The notes beneath the pieces were generated by a model. The model did no database searches and was not told the DNA's origin. It saw only the letters and a list, made by a program, of their open reading frames with translations. From Prolixibacteraceae bacterium (lineage in GTDB: Bacteria; Bacteroidota; Bacteroidia; Bacteroidales; Prolixibacteraceae): a DNA stretch of 64,000 bases. Shown here piece by piece: positions 45,755 to 54,773 of the stretch (position 1 is its first letter; each line of letters starts with the position of its first letter). The stretch spans positions 1 to 64,000 of the forward strand of contig CANJNY010000004.1 of NCBI GenBank assembly GCA_947475715.1, written 5' to 3'. The position numbers were made by a program, and so were the translations under genes.

Positions 45755-46909
45755 ATGATTATCAGAAGAGCAAGAGGACAGGAGCGCACCGATAAGCGTA
45801 CCGTCGAGAAGAGGGAGCCGGGAACAAGACCACGTATCCACAAAGGTGGGGCATCTCAGGGCGATCAGAGCAGAAGGCCTGCAGGAAGCAGAAGTGAGCC
45901 AAAAGATTTAGGCTCAGGTAAGAGAGTCGGAAAGACCAAGGTATTAAAAACAGCATCGGGATCACGACCCGCAACCGCACCCACGGGTCGGTTTGGAAAA
46001 GAGCGGACCTCCGATATTTTTCGCAGAAATGTGATTGAAAAGCGCCCGGAAAAGAAATTTGACGGTGCCGAGTCTGATCAATTCCTGAACAAAACAGGAA
46101 AAGTATTACGTGGAAGACTGGGAATCCAAAATTTGAATAACGAATTTAAATCAGCCAATAAAGGGACCAAACCGGCGCCCTCAAAAAAAGAGCCGGGTTC
46201 AATGCGTCTGAACCGATACATCGCCAATGCCGGATTATGTTCACGTCGTGAAGCCGACACCTATATCGCAACCGGTTGTGTTACAATCAACGGTAAAATT
46301 GTTTCAGAGATGGGACATCAGGTATTACCCGGCGAGTCGGTTAGTTTTAACGGCAGAATTATTACCGCCGAAAAAAAAATGTATGTGCTGCTGAATAAAC
46401 CAAAGGGTTATGTCACCACCCTTGAAGATCCCCATGCAGATAAAACCGTAATGGAACTTATCGCCAATGCATGTCCCGAGCGAATCTATCCCGTTGGCCG
46501 GCTCGATAAGAGTACCACCGGCCTGTTGCTTTTCACCAACGACGGCGATATGACCAAACGGTTAACCCATCCCAAATACAATCGCAAGAAGATTTACCAC
46601 GTACATCTGGATCAGAAAGTTACGAAAAATCACCTTCAGGAGATTGTCGATGGGATAACCCTTGAAGATGGATTTGTTGCTGCCGATTCGGTAAGTTATG
46701 TAAGTGAAGATGATAAAAAGCAGGTGGGCATTGAGATCCATTCAGGAAAAAATAAGATCGTTCGCCGTATCTTTGAACATCTTGGCTATAAGGTTGAAAA
46801 ACTCGACCGGGTTTATTTCTGCGGATTGACAAAGAAAGACCTTCCCCGCGGCCGATGGCGTTTCCTTACCGAAGAGGAGGTATCGCTATTGAAGATGTCC
46901 TCCAAATAA
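45755..46909 (+). CDS. RluB-type 23S rRNA pseudouridine synthase with basic N-terminal tail
   Basis: 384 residues. Residues 1-145 are a low-complexity basic extension rich in Arg, Lys, Gly and Ser. An S4 RNA-binding domain follows (about 149-205, RLNRYIANAGLCSRREAD) and then the RsuA/RluB catalytic domain, with D251 in GRLDKSTTGLLL. It isomerises uridine in 23S rRNA. Extensions of this kind occur in other Bacteroidota RluB-like enzymes. The gene is divergent from glmM. Confidence 0.92.
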   Translation: MIIRRARGQERTDKRTVEKREPGTRPRIHKGGASQGDQSRRPAGSRSEPKDLGSGKRVGKTKVLKTASGSRPATAPTGRFGKERTSDIFRRNVIEKRPEKKFDGAESDQFLNKTGKVLRGRLGIQNLNNEFKSANKGTKPAPSKKEPGSMRLNRYIANAGLCSRREADTYIATGCVTINGKIVSEMGHQVLPGESVSFNGRIITAEKKMYVLLNKPKGYVTTLEDPHADKTVMELIANACPERIYPVGRLDKSTTGLLLFTNDGDMTKRLTHPKYNRKKIYHVHLDQKVTKNHLQEIVDGITLEDGFVAADSVSYVSEDDKKQVGIEIHSGKNKIVRRIFEHLGYKVEKLDRVYFCGLTKKDLPRGRWRFLTEEEVSLLKMSSK

Positions 46910-46965
46910 CCATTAAAAACTTAATTTTCCCCAAAATTATTGTGCTTTAATAGATTGTGAATTGA

Positions 46966-48420
46966 ATGAATTGGTTAAAAATTAAAATTTATCCTGTTTT
47001 GATGACTTTGGTTTTGATGACCACTATTCCCGGTTTTGCAACCAACAGATTAAACGGAGTGATTTTAAGCAATAGTACCAAATCATTCAATTCTCAGATT
47101 ATTAAACTGTGGAATTATAGCGAATCAGACTCCTTGCCGGGAGACACTGCTCAATCACATACTGTCAAAACAGAAAACTTTGGGTTTAGGCCTTTTAGCG
47201 GATCGGAACTGCATACCCTATTCATCGCAGATAGTCTGTTTAGGGCCGATCGCGAAAAAAAGAACCTTAAACTTGTTCGGTTGATGGCTGAAGGGAAGAT
47301 TTCCATTGGTTTCTTTAACCTTGATTTCAGCAAACCCTTTAGCTATACCATCTATGAAGGGATTAAATTAGGAATCGGGGGTGAAACCAATGAGAAATTA
47401 TCGCACCATTTTACGGTAGGGGCAGCCACCACCTATGGAATGAAAAACGGCTCGTTAAAACATGCCGAGTGGATTAATTTTTATCCGATTGGCAGGTCCG
47501 ATTTACGAATTCACCTCGATTATCAGGATATGAATCTTGAATTCGGCGGGTCTGAATTCCTCGAATCCAAATCATTACTAAACCCGGAAAGTTTTCGAAA
47601 TCTACTGATAACAAATATGTTTGCAACCAAGCGAACAACTTTCGGATTTGAAATCCGCCCCGTCAATGATTTTAATTTCTATATTTTCGGAGACCTCTCT
47701 GAAAACAGGACGATCAAAGATACCCGGTTCCTGCTCGAACATCCCTTTTCGCCCATCACGCTGGCTCGCACCGGCTTACAATTAAGATATGCACCTGGAA
47801 TCGTATTTGAACTGGACGAAGGACATTTGAACGAAACAAAAGCCCCTTTATCCGATTTCTATTTGACAATTATCCAGTGTCTTTCGGCTTTGGGGGGGGA
47901 ATACCGGTTTACAAAATTAGAGATCAAATGGAAATTTAATCTTCCCAAGTCCCCTATTGGAACCACTACCGTTATTCTGCGGGGAGGATTAATTTCATCA
48001 CAAAGCCCAATGATTGAACTGTTTAATGGAAATGGAAGTTATACTGGAACATACACAATGGATGCCCCCTTCTCATTTGGGACGATGCAAATGAATGAAT
48101 TTTCTGCTACCAATTATACTTCGATTAATCTGAGGCATAATTTCAGCACCTGGCTCTTTTCAGCTAACATTAAAAACCGGCCAGCAATTATTTTTGCGCA
48201 AAATATGGGTGTAGGAAGGTTGAGCTCTCATTTTATCACTCAACTTAATCTTAAGGATTACCATAAAGGTTTTTACGAATCGGGATTTGAGATCAACAAT
48301 TTAATCCGTTTGAGCCATGTATCATTCGGTGCAGGTGTTTTTTACCGTTATGGTCCTTATGGATTCAATGCGATACATGATAATTTTGCCTATAAATTTG
48401 GATTTCTCGTAACCCTGTAG
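46966..48420 (+). CDS. Outer-membrane beta-barrel protein, DUF5686-like C-terminal part
   Basis: 484 residues with a signal peptide (cleavage near residue 25, GFATN). From about 90 onwards there are alternating strands typical of a barrel. The C-terminal block KGFYESGFEINNLIRLSHVSFGAGVFYRYGPYG, read in part, resembles the end of DUF5686 proteins, which normally also carry a carboxypeptidase-regulatory domain that is missing here. A run of eight G at 47892-47899 (codons 309-311) is a possible slippage site. It converges with the MacB-like permease gene with a 12-bp gap. Confidence 0.65.
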   Translation: MNWLKIKIYPVLMTLVLMTTIPGFATNRLNGVILSNSTKSFNSQIIKLWNYSESDSLPGDTAQSHTVKTENFGFRPFSGSELHTLFIADSLFRADREKKNLKLVRLMAEGKISIGFFNLDFSKPFSYTIYEGIKLGIGGETNEKLSHHFTVGAATTYGMKNGSLKHAEWINFYPIGRSDLRIHLDYQDMNLEFGGSEFLESKSLLNPESFRNLLITNMFATKRTTFGFEIRPVNDFNFYIFGDLSENRTIKDTRFLLEHPFSPITLARTGLQLRYAPGIVFELDEGHLNETKAPLSDFYLTIIQCLSALGGEYRFTKLEIKWKFNLPKSPIGTTTVILRGGLISSQSPMIELFNGNGSYTGTYTMDAPFSFGTMQMNEFSATNYTSINLRHNFSTWLFSANIKNRPAIIFAQNMGVGRLSSHFITQLNLKDYHKGFYESGFEINNLIRLSHVSFGAGVFYRYGPYGFNAIHDNFAYKFGFLVTL

Positions 48421-48432
48421 ATCAATTACCTA

Positions 48433-49677
48433 TTATTCATATCGTAACGCCTCAATAGGATCCAGCTTCGAGGCTTTTATCGCAGGAAGCACTCCGGAAC
48501 CCAAACTTACCAGCAGACATAAAACGACACCTGCAAACATCCATTGCCAGGGAATTATAAAGGAGCTCCCAATAAGCATTGAGACACCATTACCTGCAAG
48601 AATTCCCAAAATAATTCCCAGCAATCCGCCCAATTGTCCGATTACAATCGATTCGATCAGAAATTGCTGTTTAATTGAACGGGAGTTTGCCCCCATCGCT
48701 TTATGAATCCCAATTTCACGGGTCCTTTCAGCCACCGTTACCAAAAGGATATTCATCAGGCCTATTGCCGCGCCCAGCAGGGTAATAAATCCGATAATGG
48801 TAGCCGCCAGAGTTACGTATTTGATATTATCGAGTAAAACATTGACCAGGTTATCGCTCTTTTCAACTATAAAATCTGTATCATCCAGAACATTAAGCCC
48901 CCTGATATTTCGGAATGCAGCTTCGGCATCTCCGATGGCAGCATCGAGCAATTGCGGTGTTTTGGGCATCACACTGATCCGGAAGTTCATCTGAGGCCTT
49001 GGAAAATACTGCCTTACATTGGTAAATGGAAGAAGTACAACCTGATCCCCGCCACTGCCAAACCCGCTTCCCTTATCTTTTAAAACACCTACAATCGTAT
49101 ATTTGCCGCTCCCAACCGAAATAACTTTTCCCACAGGATCTGCATCACCGGAGAACAGTTTTTTAATCAGTGCCGAACCCAAAAGGGCTACATTGTCACC
49201 CTCAAAAGACTCCTTAAAGGTGAGCCCCCTCCCCGACTCCAGCTCATAACCGGCAGTCTGGAGAAAATTTTCATCAATCCCACGCACAGTAACATTGGGA
49301 TTACTCTTTTTTGATTCGTATTTTACCGTAGCGGTCTGTGTTGCATTAACCGAGACAGAAACTGTTGCCGGGAAAGTATAACGCTCACGGAACTCACGTG
49401 CCTGAAAATAGCTGATATAACTGTAATTCTTTGAACGATAACGCTTATTTCCTATCTGAACACGCATACTTCGACTTTGAATGCTAAAGGTATTAGCTCC
49501 CAAACGTGTAAATTCAGTTGAGTTCTTAATCGAATCGATTGCAGTTAAAATTCCAACAAGGGCTGAAATTCCTATTGCTATAATTAATATAGTAAGGACA
49601 GACCGAACCAGGTTCCCACGAATAGACTGAAAGGCAATTCGTATATTTTCAAATACCAAAGGTTTAATCCAAATCAT
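48433..49677 (-). CDS. MacB/FtsX-type ABC transporter permease
   Basis: 414 residues. An N-terminal membrane helix (about 22-44) is followed by a large periplasmic MacB core domain and three C-terminal helices (FtsX domain, with MNILLVTVAERTREIGIHKAMGA). Proteins of this type export peptides, lipoproteins or macrolides with an ATPase and a periplasmic adaptor. Neither partner is encoded next to it. The product ends PIEALRYE, typical for the family. Confidence 0.9.
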   Translation of the reverse strand: MIWIKPLVFENIRIAFQSIRGNLVRSVLTILIIAIGISALVGILTAIDSIKNSTEFTRLGANTFSIQSRSMRVQIGNKRYRSKNYSYISYFQAREFRERYTFPATVSVSVNATQTATVKYESKKSNPNVTVRGIDENFLQTAGYELESGRGLTFKESFEGDNVALLGSALIKKLFSGDADPVGKVISVGSGKYTIVGVLKDKGSGFGSGGDQVVLLPFTNVRQYFPRPQMNFRISVMPKTPQLLDAAIGDAEAAFRNIRGLNVLDDTDFIVEKSDNLVNVLLDNIKYVTLAATIIGFITLLGAAIGLMNILLVTVAERTREIGIHKAMGANSRSIKQQFLIESIVIGQLGGLLGIILGILAGNGVSMLIGSSFIIPWQWMFAGVVLCLLVSLGSGVLPAIKASKLDPIEALRYE

Positions 49678-49986
49678 TCGGACTTTAAAATTGATTTACA
49701 CTAATTTTTGTGCTAATTTAAAACTAACAATCGATTAAATGTAACCTGAATCGGTAAATATTAAAATTAATCGGATCAAAGCGTCAGAGAATCTGTTTGA
49801 GGAGGGGCAAATTGGCAACCGATAGGCTGCTAATGGCAGAAAATCACTGGAAGCAGAACAACTTTAAAAAAACAAATAAAGAGGAATATCGTTCGGTTTT
49901 CCTGCATATTTCATCAAAGGGTTTATTTTTTCTCACCAATAATCATTAACATTGCAAATGTTTGTATAATCTTAAAATTGAACCGT
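49678..49986. other. Gap of about 310 bp between divergent permease and aconitase genes
   Basis: It should contain both promoters, but no box fits the consensus well. A CTGGC-type patch is near 49809-49840 (AATTGGCAACCGATAGGCTG). No gene is visible. Confidence 0.4.
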
Positions 49987-52248
49987 ATGGCTTACGACAT
50001 TGATATGATTCGGAAAGTGTATTCACAAATGCCTGAACGAGTTAACAAATTACGCACATTACTGGGAAGGCCGGTTACTTTAACCGAGAAAATCCTCTAT
50101 TCGCACCTTTCCGGAGAATTTCCGGAGCTCCCTTTTGAAAAAGGGGTGTCTTATGTTAACTTTGATCCGGATCGTGTTGCGATGCAGGATGCAACTGCCC
50201 AAATGGCATTGCTTCAATTTATGCAGGCAGGAAAGAGCACAGTTTCTGTCCCCTCAACGGTACATTGCGACCACCTGATTCTTGCACAAACCGGTGCGGT
50301 TGAAGATCTTAAAAAAGCAGAAGAGACCAATAAGGAAGTTTACAGCTTTCTCTCTTCGGTGTCAAAAAAATATGGAATTGGTTTCTGGAAGCCGGGAGCA
50401 GGGATAATTCACCAGGTGGTACTCGAAAATTATGCCTTCCCCGGTGGTATGATGGTTGGAACCGATTCACACACTGTAAATGCGGGTGGATTGGGAATGA
50501 TTGCTATTGGGGTCGGTGGCGCTGATGCAGTCGATGTAATGACCGGTATTCCTTGGGAACTTAAATTTCCAAAACTTATCGGAGTCAATCTTACCGGGAA
50601 ACTTAGCGGATGGGCCTCTCCTAAAGATGTTATTCTTAAAGTTGCCGGAATCTTAACCGTTAAGGGTGGTACCGGTTGTATCATCGAATATTTTGGTCCC
50701 GGGGCTTCCAGTATCTCTTGCACCGGTAAAGGGACAATCTGTAATATGGGAGCTGAAGTGGGTGCTACAACTTCAACATTCGCCTTTGATGAGAGTATGA
50801 GCCAATACCTCCAGGCAACTGGCCGGGCAGATGTTGCAGAAATGGCTTCGAAAATTGCATCTGACCTGAGCGCCGATCCTGAAGTATTTGCCAATCCTGA
50901 AAGATTTTTCGACCAGGTAATCGAAATAAATCTTTCCGAGCTTGAACCACATATAAACGGCCCATTCACGCCCGATTTAGCAACACCACTTTCAAAATTC
51001 AAGAGTGTTGCCAGGGAGAAAGGGTGGCCGATGGAGATGAAAGTAGGATTAATTGGATCGTGTACCAATTCATCCTACGAGGATATCAGCCGCGCAGCTT
51101 CTGTAGCCCGGCAGGCTAGAATTAAAAACCTAAAGGTAAAGGCAGAGTTTACGATTTCTCCCGGTTCGGAACTTGTTCGTTACACCGTTGCACGGGATGG
51201 TTTTCTCGATTCGTTCGAGGAGATGGGTGGAATTGTGATGACCAATGCATGTGGACCTTGTATCGGTCAGTGGGCCAGGCATAATGCCGCTAATTTGCCC
51301 GAAAATTCGATTATGACCTCCTTTAACCGGAATTTTGCAAAGCGTACCGATGGAAATCCCAAAACCCATGGCTTTGTAGCTTCACCAGAAATTGTGACCG
51401 CATTTGCCATTGCAGGAACATTGGATTTTAATCCGGTTACCGACTTCTTAACCAACGAAAACGGAGAATTGGTCAAACTTGATCCGCCAACCGGAGATAA
51501 TTTACCGGTAAACGGTTTTGCAGTAGAAGATCAGGGACTGATCCCACCATCAACAGACCATCAGGGAATCGAAATTTCAGTAAATCCATCCTCTGACCGA
51601 CTTCAGTTACTCGCCCCATTTGCACCCTGGGAAGGGCACGACCTGAAAAATCTAAAACTTTTGATCAAAGCCCGTGGAAAGTGTACAACTGACCATATCT
51701 CGATGGCCGGCCCATGGCTTACTTACCGGGGGCACCTCGATAATATTTCAGAGAATCTGCTGATTGGAGCAATCAATGATTTTAACGGGAATACAAACTC
51801 GGTAAAAAATCAACTGACCTCAGAATATGGAGCCGTTCCTGCAACGGCAAGGGCCTATAAAAAAGAGGGGCTTGGTTCGTTGATTGTAGGTGATGAAAAC
51901 TATGGTGAAGGTTCATCCCGTGAACATGCCGCGATGGAGCCACGCCACCTTGGAGTAAGAGTGGTTTTGACCCGATCGTTTGCCAGAATTCACGAAACAA
52001 ACCTGAAAAAACAGGGTATGCTCGCACTTACCTTTTCAAATCCTGAAGATTACAACAAAATCGAGGAAGACGATTCAATTGATATTATTGGACTTGAATC
52101 GTTTGAACCCGGCAAATTATTGCAGCTCACCTTACATCACAGCAATGGATCGTCGGAAATTATTGAGGTAAAACATACTTATAATGAAGCACAGATCGCC
52201 TGGTTCAAGGCCGGTTCATGTCTCAATTTCATTAAGGAAAATCAATAA
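49987..52248 (+). CDS. Aconitate hydratase
   Basis: 753 residues from the ATG at 49987; the longest frame starts with a TTG nine bases upstream. It is of the mitochondrial-type aconitase family. The cluster cysteines are in [11 protein letters not shown] and [11 protein letters not shown], and the C-terminal swivelling domain carries [12 protein letters not shown]. It isomerises citrate to isocitrate with a 4Fe-4S cluster. It has its own terminator. Confidence 0.95.
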   Translation: MAYDIDMIRKVYSQMPERVNKLRTLLGRPVTLTEKILYSHLSGEFPELPFEKGVSYVNFDPDRVAMQDATAQMALLQFMQAGKSTVSVPSTVHCDHLILAQTGAVEDLKKAEETNKEVYSFLSSVSKKYGIGFWKPGAGIIHQVVLENYAFPGGMMVGTDSHTVNAGGLGMIAIGVGGADAVDVMTGIPWELKFPKLIGVNLTGKLSGWASPKDVILKVAGILTVKGGTGCIIEYFGPGASSISCTGKGTICNMGAEVGATTSTFAFDESMSQYLQATGRADVAEMASKIASDLSADPEVFANPERFFDQVIEINLSELEPHINGPFTPDLATPLSKFKSVAREKGWPMEMKVGLIGSCTNSSYEDISRAASVARQARIKNLKVKAEFTISPGSELVRYTVARDGFLDSFEEMGGIVMTNACGPCIGQWARHNAANLPENSIMTSFNRNFAKRTDGNPKTHGFVASPEIVTAFAIAGTLDFNPVTDFLTNENGELVKLDPPTGDNLPVNGFAVEDQGLIPPSTDHQGIEISVNPSSDRLQLLAPFAPWEGHDLKNLKLLIKARGKCTTDHISMAGPWLTYRGHLDNISENLLIGAINDFNGNTNSVKNQLTSEYGAVPATARAYKKEGLGSLIVGDENYGEGSSREHAAMEPRHLGVRVVLTRSFARIHETNLKKQGMLALTFSNPEDYNKIEEDDSIDIIGLESFEPGKLLQLTLHHSNGSSEIIEVKHTYNEAQIAWFKAGSCLNFIKENQ

Positions 52249-52264
52249 CTTTTTTGAAAATATT

Positions 52265-52299
52265 TTAAATAGGCCGGGACATTTTTCCGGCCTATTTAA
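52265..52299 (+). terminator. Terminator of the aconitase gene
   Basis: TTAAATAGGCCGG (52265-52277) pairs with CCGGCCTATTTAA (52287-52299), 13 bp with a 9-base loop, followed by TTATTCG. It is 16 bp after the stop. Confidence 0.75.
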
Positions 52300-52480
52300 T
52301 TATTCGAACGAATGATTTCATTTTTCCAAAATACCCAGCCTTTTCACTGTAATTCAAATAGTTGCAATTTATTATTTTCGAATTAACATTTTTTAATACT
52401 TTTACCACTCCGAACTGCCCTGGCCCGATATACCTTTAGAACCATTTCCAGATAGGTTATTCGCGAAGTTTAAAAGCAAA

Positions 52481-53005
52481 ATGGTATTTCGATTCAGAAT
52501 CATATCCGACAAGGTGGAAAATTTTGTATTGCATATTGATGCCAATGCAAGAAATACCTTTTTCGAACTTCACGAAGCGATTCAGCATGCATGCAAGTAC
52601 GATTCTTCAGAACTTGCCACCTTTTTTCTTGCCGATGAGGAGTGGGACAAAGGGGAGGAGATCATGATGTTTAGTGACAAGAAGAGTAAACAGTTTCCGG
52701 TACTTTTAATGAAAAACACCTTTCTTGGTGATTATCTAAAGGAGAGGGAGGATAAATTAATCTATATTTTTGATATTACAAGTCAAAAATCATTTTATAT
52801 TGAATTAAATGAGCTGGTTATGGAAAACAAACTAAACGCACCCACGATTACTTACCACAGAGGAAATGCTCCTGCACAGAGTTTTTCCGGTTACAATGCA
52901 GATTTACTTGCAGAACACGATTCTGAACTTCAAAATGTTTTTACCGATTTTGGGGAGCTTGAGGATCTGAATCTGATCTATGGTGAAATTGGAGAGGTGA
53001 TGTAG
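52481..53005 (+). CDS. pRiA4b ORF-3-like family protein
   Basis: 174 residues matching the plasmid pRiA4b ORF-3 family by the pattern FRFRIISDKVENFVLHID, FELHEAIQHACKYD, SELATFFLADEEWDKGEEI and GDYLKEREDKLIYIFDI. These proteins were first found next to IS elements, but chromosomal ones are common and their role is unknown. It lies 84 bp before miaA on the same strand, with a -7 box between them. Confidence 0.8.
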   Translation: MVFRFRIISDKVENFVLHIDANARNTFFELHEAIQHACKYDSSELATFFLADEEWDKGEEIMMFSDKKSKQFPVLLMKNTFLGDYLKEREDKLIYIFDITSQKSFYIELNELVMENKLNAPTITYHRGNAPAQSFSGYNADLLAEHDSELQNVFTDFGELEDLNLIYGEIGEVM

Positions 53006-53041
53006 GTCTGAAAAAGAAAATTACATTAATTAATTTCTAAC

Positions 53042-53049
53042 TACCTTTG
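53042..53049 (+). promoter_or_regulatory. -7 element for miaA
   Basis: TACCTTTG matches the consensus exactly, but no TTG is at the ideal distance. It is 40 bp before the miaA ATG. Confidence 0.4.
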
Positions 53050-53089
53050 GGCTTTACTTTTTGAGTGCCTTTAAGTCATTTTTTCATTA

Positions 53090-54001
53090 ATGCCCAAAAC
53101 TCTTCTAATACTTCTGGGTCCGACAGGCGTTGGGAAAACAGAACTCAGTATTGATATTGCGAACTATTATCACACAGAGATCATCTCGTGTGATTCGAGG
53201 CAGATATTTATGGAGATGGTAATCGGAACAGCGGTTCCGGACCGGAAGAGCCTTGAAACTATCCCCCATCATTTTATTGGTTCGCACTCAATCCACGAGA
53301 ATTACAACGCACGAAGATTTGAACTTGAAGTCCTGGAGAAATTAGAGGTATTATTTCAAAACAGGGATGTTGTATTGATGACAGGTGGTTCGATGTTATA
53401 CATTGATGCACTGTGCAAGGGATTGGACGATTTTCCCGACATCGATCCTGAACTACGACAATCACTGATGAACCGTCTTGCCACAGAAGGGCTTGAAATA
53501 CTTAAAAATGAACTTTTTGAACTGGATCCCAAATACTTTAATCAGGTTGACCTCCAGAATCCGAAGCGAATTCTTCATGCCCTTGAAATCTGCATGATGA
53601 CCGGCAAACCTTACTCTGAACTAAGGACCAATAAACCCCGAAAACGACCGTTTAACATTCTAAAGGTTGGCTTGAATTGCGACAGGGAGATTTTGTATAA
53701 CCGAATCAATCAGCGTGTTGACAATATGTTTGAGGATGGACTCGAAAAGGAAGCTTTTGAACTTCATCCGTTCAGTGAGCTCAATTCGCTCAATACCGTT
53801 GGTTACCGGGAGTTATTTGAATATTTCGAAGGTAAGATAACACTTGAACTGGCACGTGAGAAGATCAAAGCCAATTCAAGGAAATATGCGCGTAAGCAGT
53901 TAACATGGTTTAGACGCGATCCTGAAATTACATGGTTTAAGCCGGGAATGAAGGCTGAAATCATTTCATTTGTAAATGAACAATTAATACTTCACCCCTG
54001 A
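53090..54001 (+). CDS. miaA: tRNA dimethylallyltransferase
   Basis: 303 residues. It transfers a dimethylallyl group to A37 of tRNAs that read codons starting with U. The P-loop GPTGVGKTEL is at about 9-18, DSRQIF at about 35-40, and the LNCDREILYNRINQRVDNM region later. Phe-tRNA of this window is a typical substrate. The stop codon is inside a hairpin that forms the terminator. Confidence 0.96.
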   Translation: MPKTLLILLGPTGVGKTELSIDIANYYHTEIISCDSRQIFMEMVIGTAVPDRKSLETIPHHFIGSHSIHENYNARRFELEVLEKLEVLFQNRDVVLMTGGSMLYIDALCKGLDDFPDIDPELRQSLMNRLATEGLEILKNELFELDPKYFNQVDLQNPKRILHALEICMMTGKPYSELRTNKPRKRPFNILKVGLNCDREILYNRINQRVDNMFEDGLEKEAFELHPFSELNSLNTVGYRELFEYFEGKITLELAREKIKANSRKYARKQLTWFRRDPEITWFKPGMKAEIISFVNEQLILHP

Positions 54002-54033
54002 CTCAATTCCAAACCTTGCCAGGGGTGAAGTAT
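53987..54033 (+). terminator. Terminator overlapping the miaA stop
   Basis: ATACTTCACCCCTG (53987-54000) pairs with CAGGGGTGAAGTAT (54020-54033), 14 bp with a 19-base loop. The left arm covers the last codons and part of the stop codon. Confidence 0.65.
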
Positions 54034-54039
54034 TCAAAC

Positions 54040-54078
54040 AACAAACCCTCACGAACTTAAATTTCCTGAGGGTTTGTT
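54040..54078. terminator. Second hairpin between miaA and the acidic gene
   Basis: AACAAACCCTCA (54040-54051) pairs with TGAGGGTTTGTT (54067-54078), 12 bp, loop of 15. Together with the previous hairpin it separates convergent genes. It probably ends transcription of the acidic protein gene. Confidence 0.6.
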
Positions 54079-54100
54079 AAATAGGTTAAAGCCACTGAAT

Positions 54101-54466
54101 TTAAATATCATCATCATCATCAGCATCATCCTCAGGCAGGTCGTCCGGAATATCATTCACATCTTCATCAACGTCATCATGCCCTTCAAACTCCTGTAGC
54201 GCAAAGTCATCACGGAGAATTCCATCATCTCCAAAATCATCATCATTTTCAACGATGTTATTTGCCTCCTCAAGGGTCATTCGAACAAGGTAATAAAATT
54301 CATCTGTTTCGTAAGGTAGTGCAGAGACCACTTTCCCCTTGGCATTAACATAAGTAATGAGACTTCCTGAAAAACCATGCGGGTAATTCAGCTTAATTTG
54401 CCCTTGAACATCAAGAGGAAGCTTGTCATAATCCTTCACAATGCGTGGTTTGTTGATTTTTGCCAT
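54101..54466 (-). CDS. Small acidic protein, conserved but unnamed
   Basis: 121 residues. The first 75 residues are ordinary (PRIVKDYDKLPLDVQGQIKLNYPHGF, then an ITYVNAKGKVVSALPYETD stretch); the last 45 are almost wholly Asp and Glu, encoded partly by a GAT repeat near 54107-54125. The protein resembles Bacteroidota proteins of unknown function that may bind basic partners through this tail. It is a single gene convergent with miaA. Confidence 0.65.
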   Translation of the reverse strand: MAKINKPRIVKDYDKLPLDVQGQIKLNYPHGFSGSLITYVNAKGKVVSALPYETDEFYYLVRMTLEEANNIVENDDDFGDDGILRDDFALQEFEGHDDVDEDVNDIPDDLPEDDADDDDDI

Positions 54467-54773
54467 AGTATGTTTCGTATAAGAATATCTCTAATATATT
54501 GTATTATAAATGATTAATAAGATGCAACGAACTCAATTATCGGGTTGTTTAACGGTTGCAAAATAATAATTCAATACATTAATAAAATAGCTTTTTAAAA
54601 AATATCGAAAAAAAACTCAAATTAGCTCCCTTTTCCTCTGAATATCCTCCCAACTGTCCCTAAAAATCAAGGAATTCAGGCTTAGAATAATATTTTCTGA
54701 AATTATCAGGTTTGGGCAATGATCCTAAATTGCCTATATTTGCCCCTCTATACTATCAAGCAGAATTTTTAAA
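54467..54773. other. Gap of about 305 bp upstream of pheT
   Basis: AT-rich and without a gene. It contains the pheT promoter near its right end. No T-box or attenuator hairpin is obvious. Confidence 0.4.
54711..54742 (+). promoter_or_regulatory. Promoter for pheT
   Basis: TTTG, 20 bp, TATATTTG. Both boxes are exact and spacing is one base longer than ideal. It gives a leader of about 25-30 bases. Confidence 0.65.

Noticed and set aside
50430-51068. 212-codon minus-strand frame opposite aconitase
   Set aside because: Shadow of the aconitase gene; Pro- and Ser-rich without domain character.
52481-53005. pRiA4 ORF-3 homologue as evidence for a mobile element
   Set aside because: No transposase, terminal repeats or target duplication nearby; the family is common in chromosomes.
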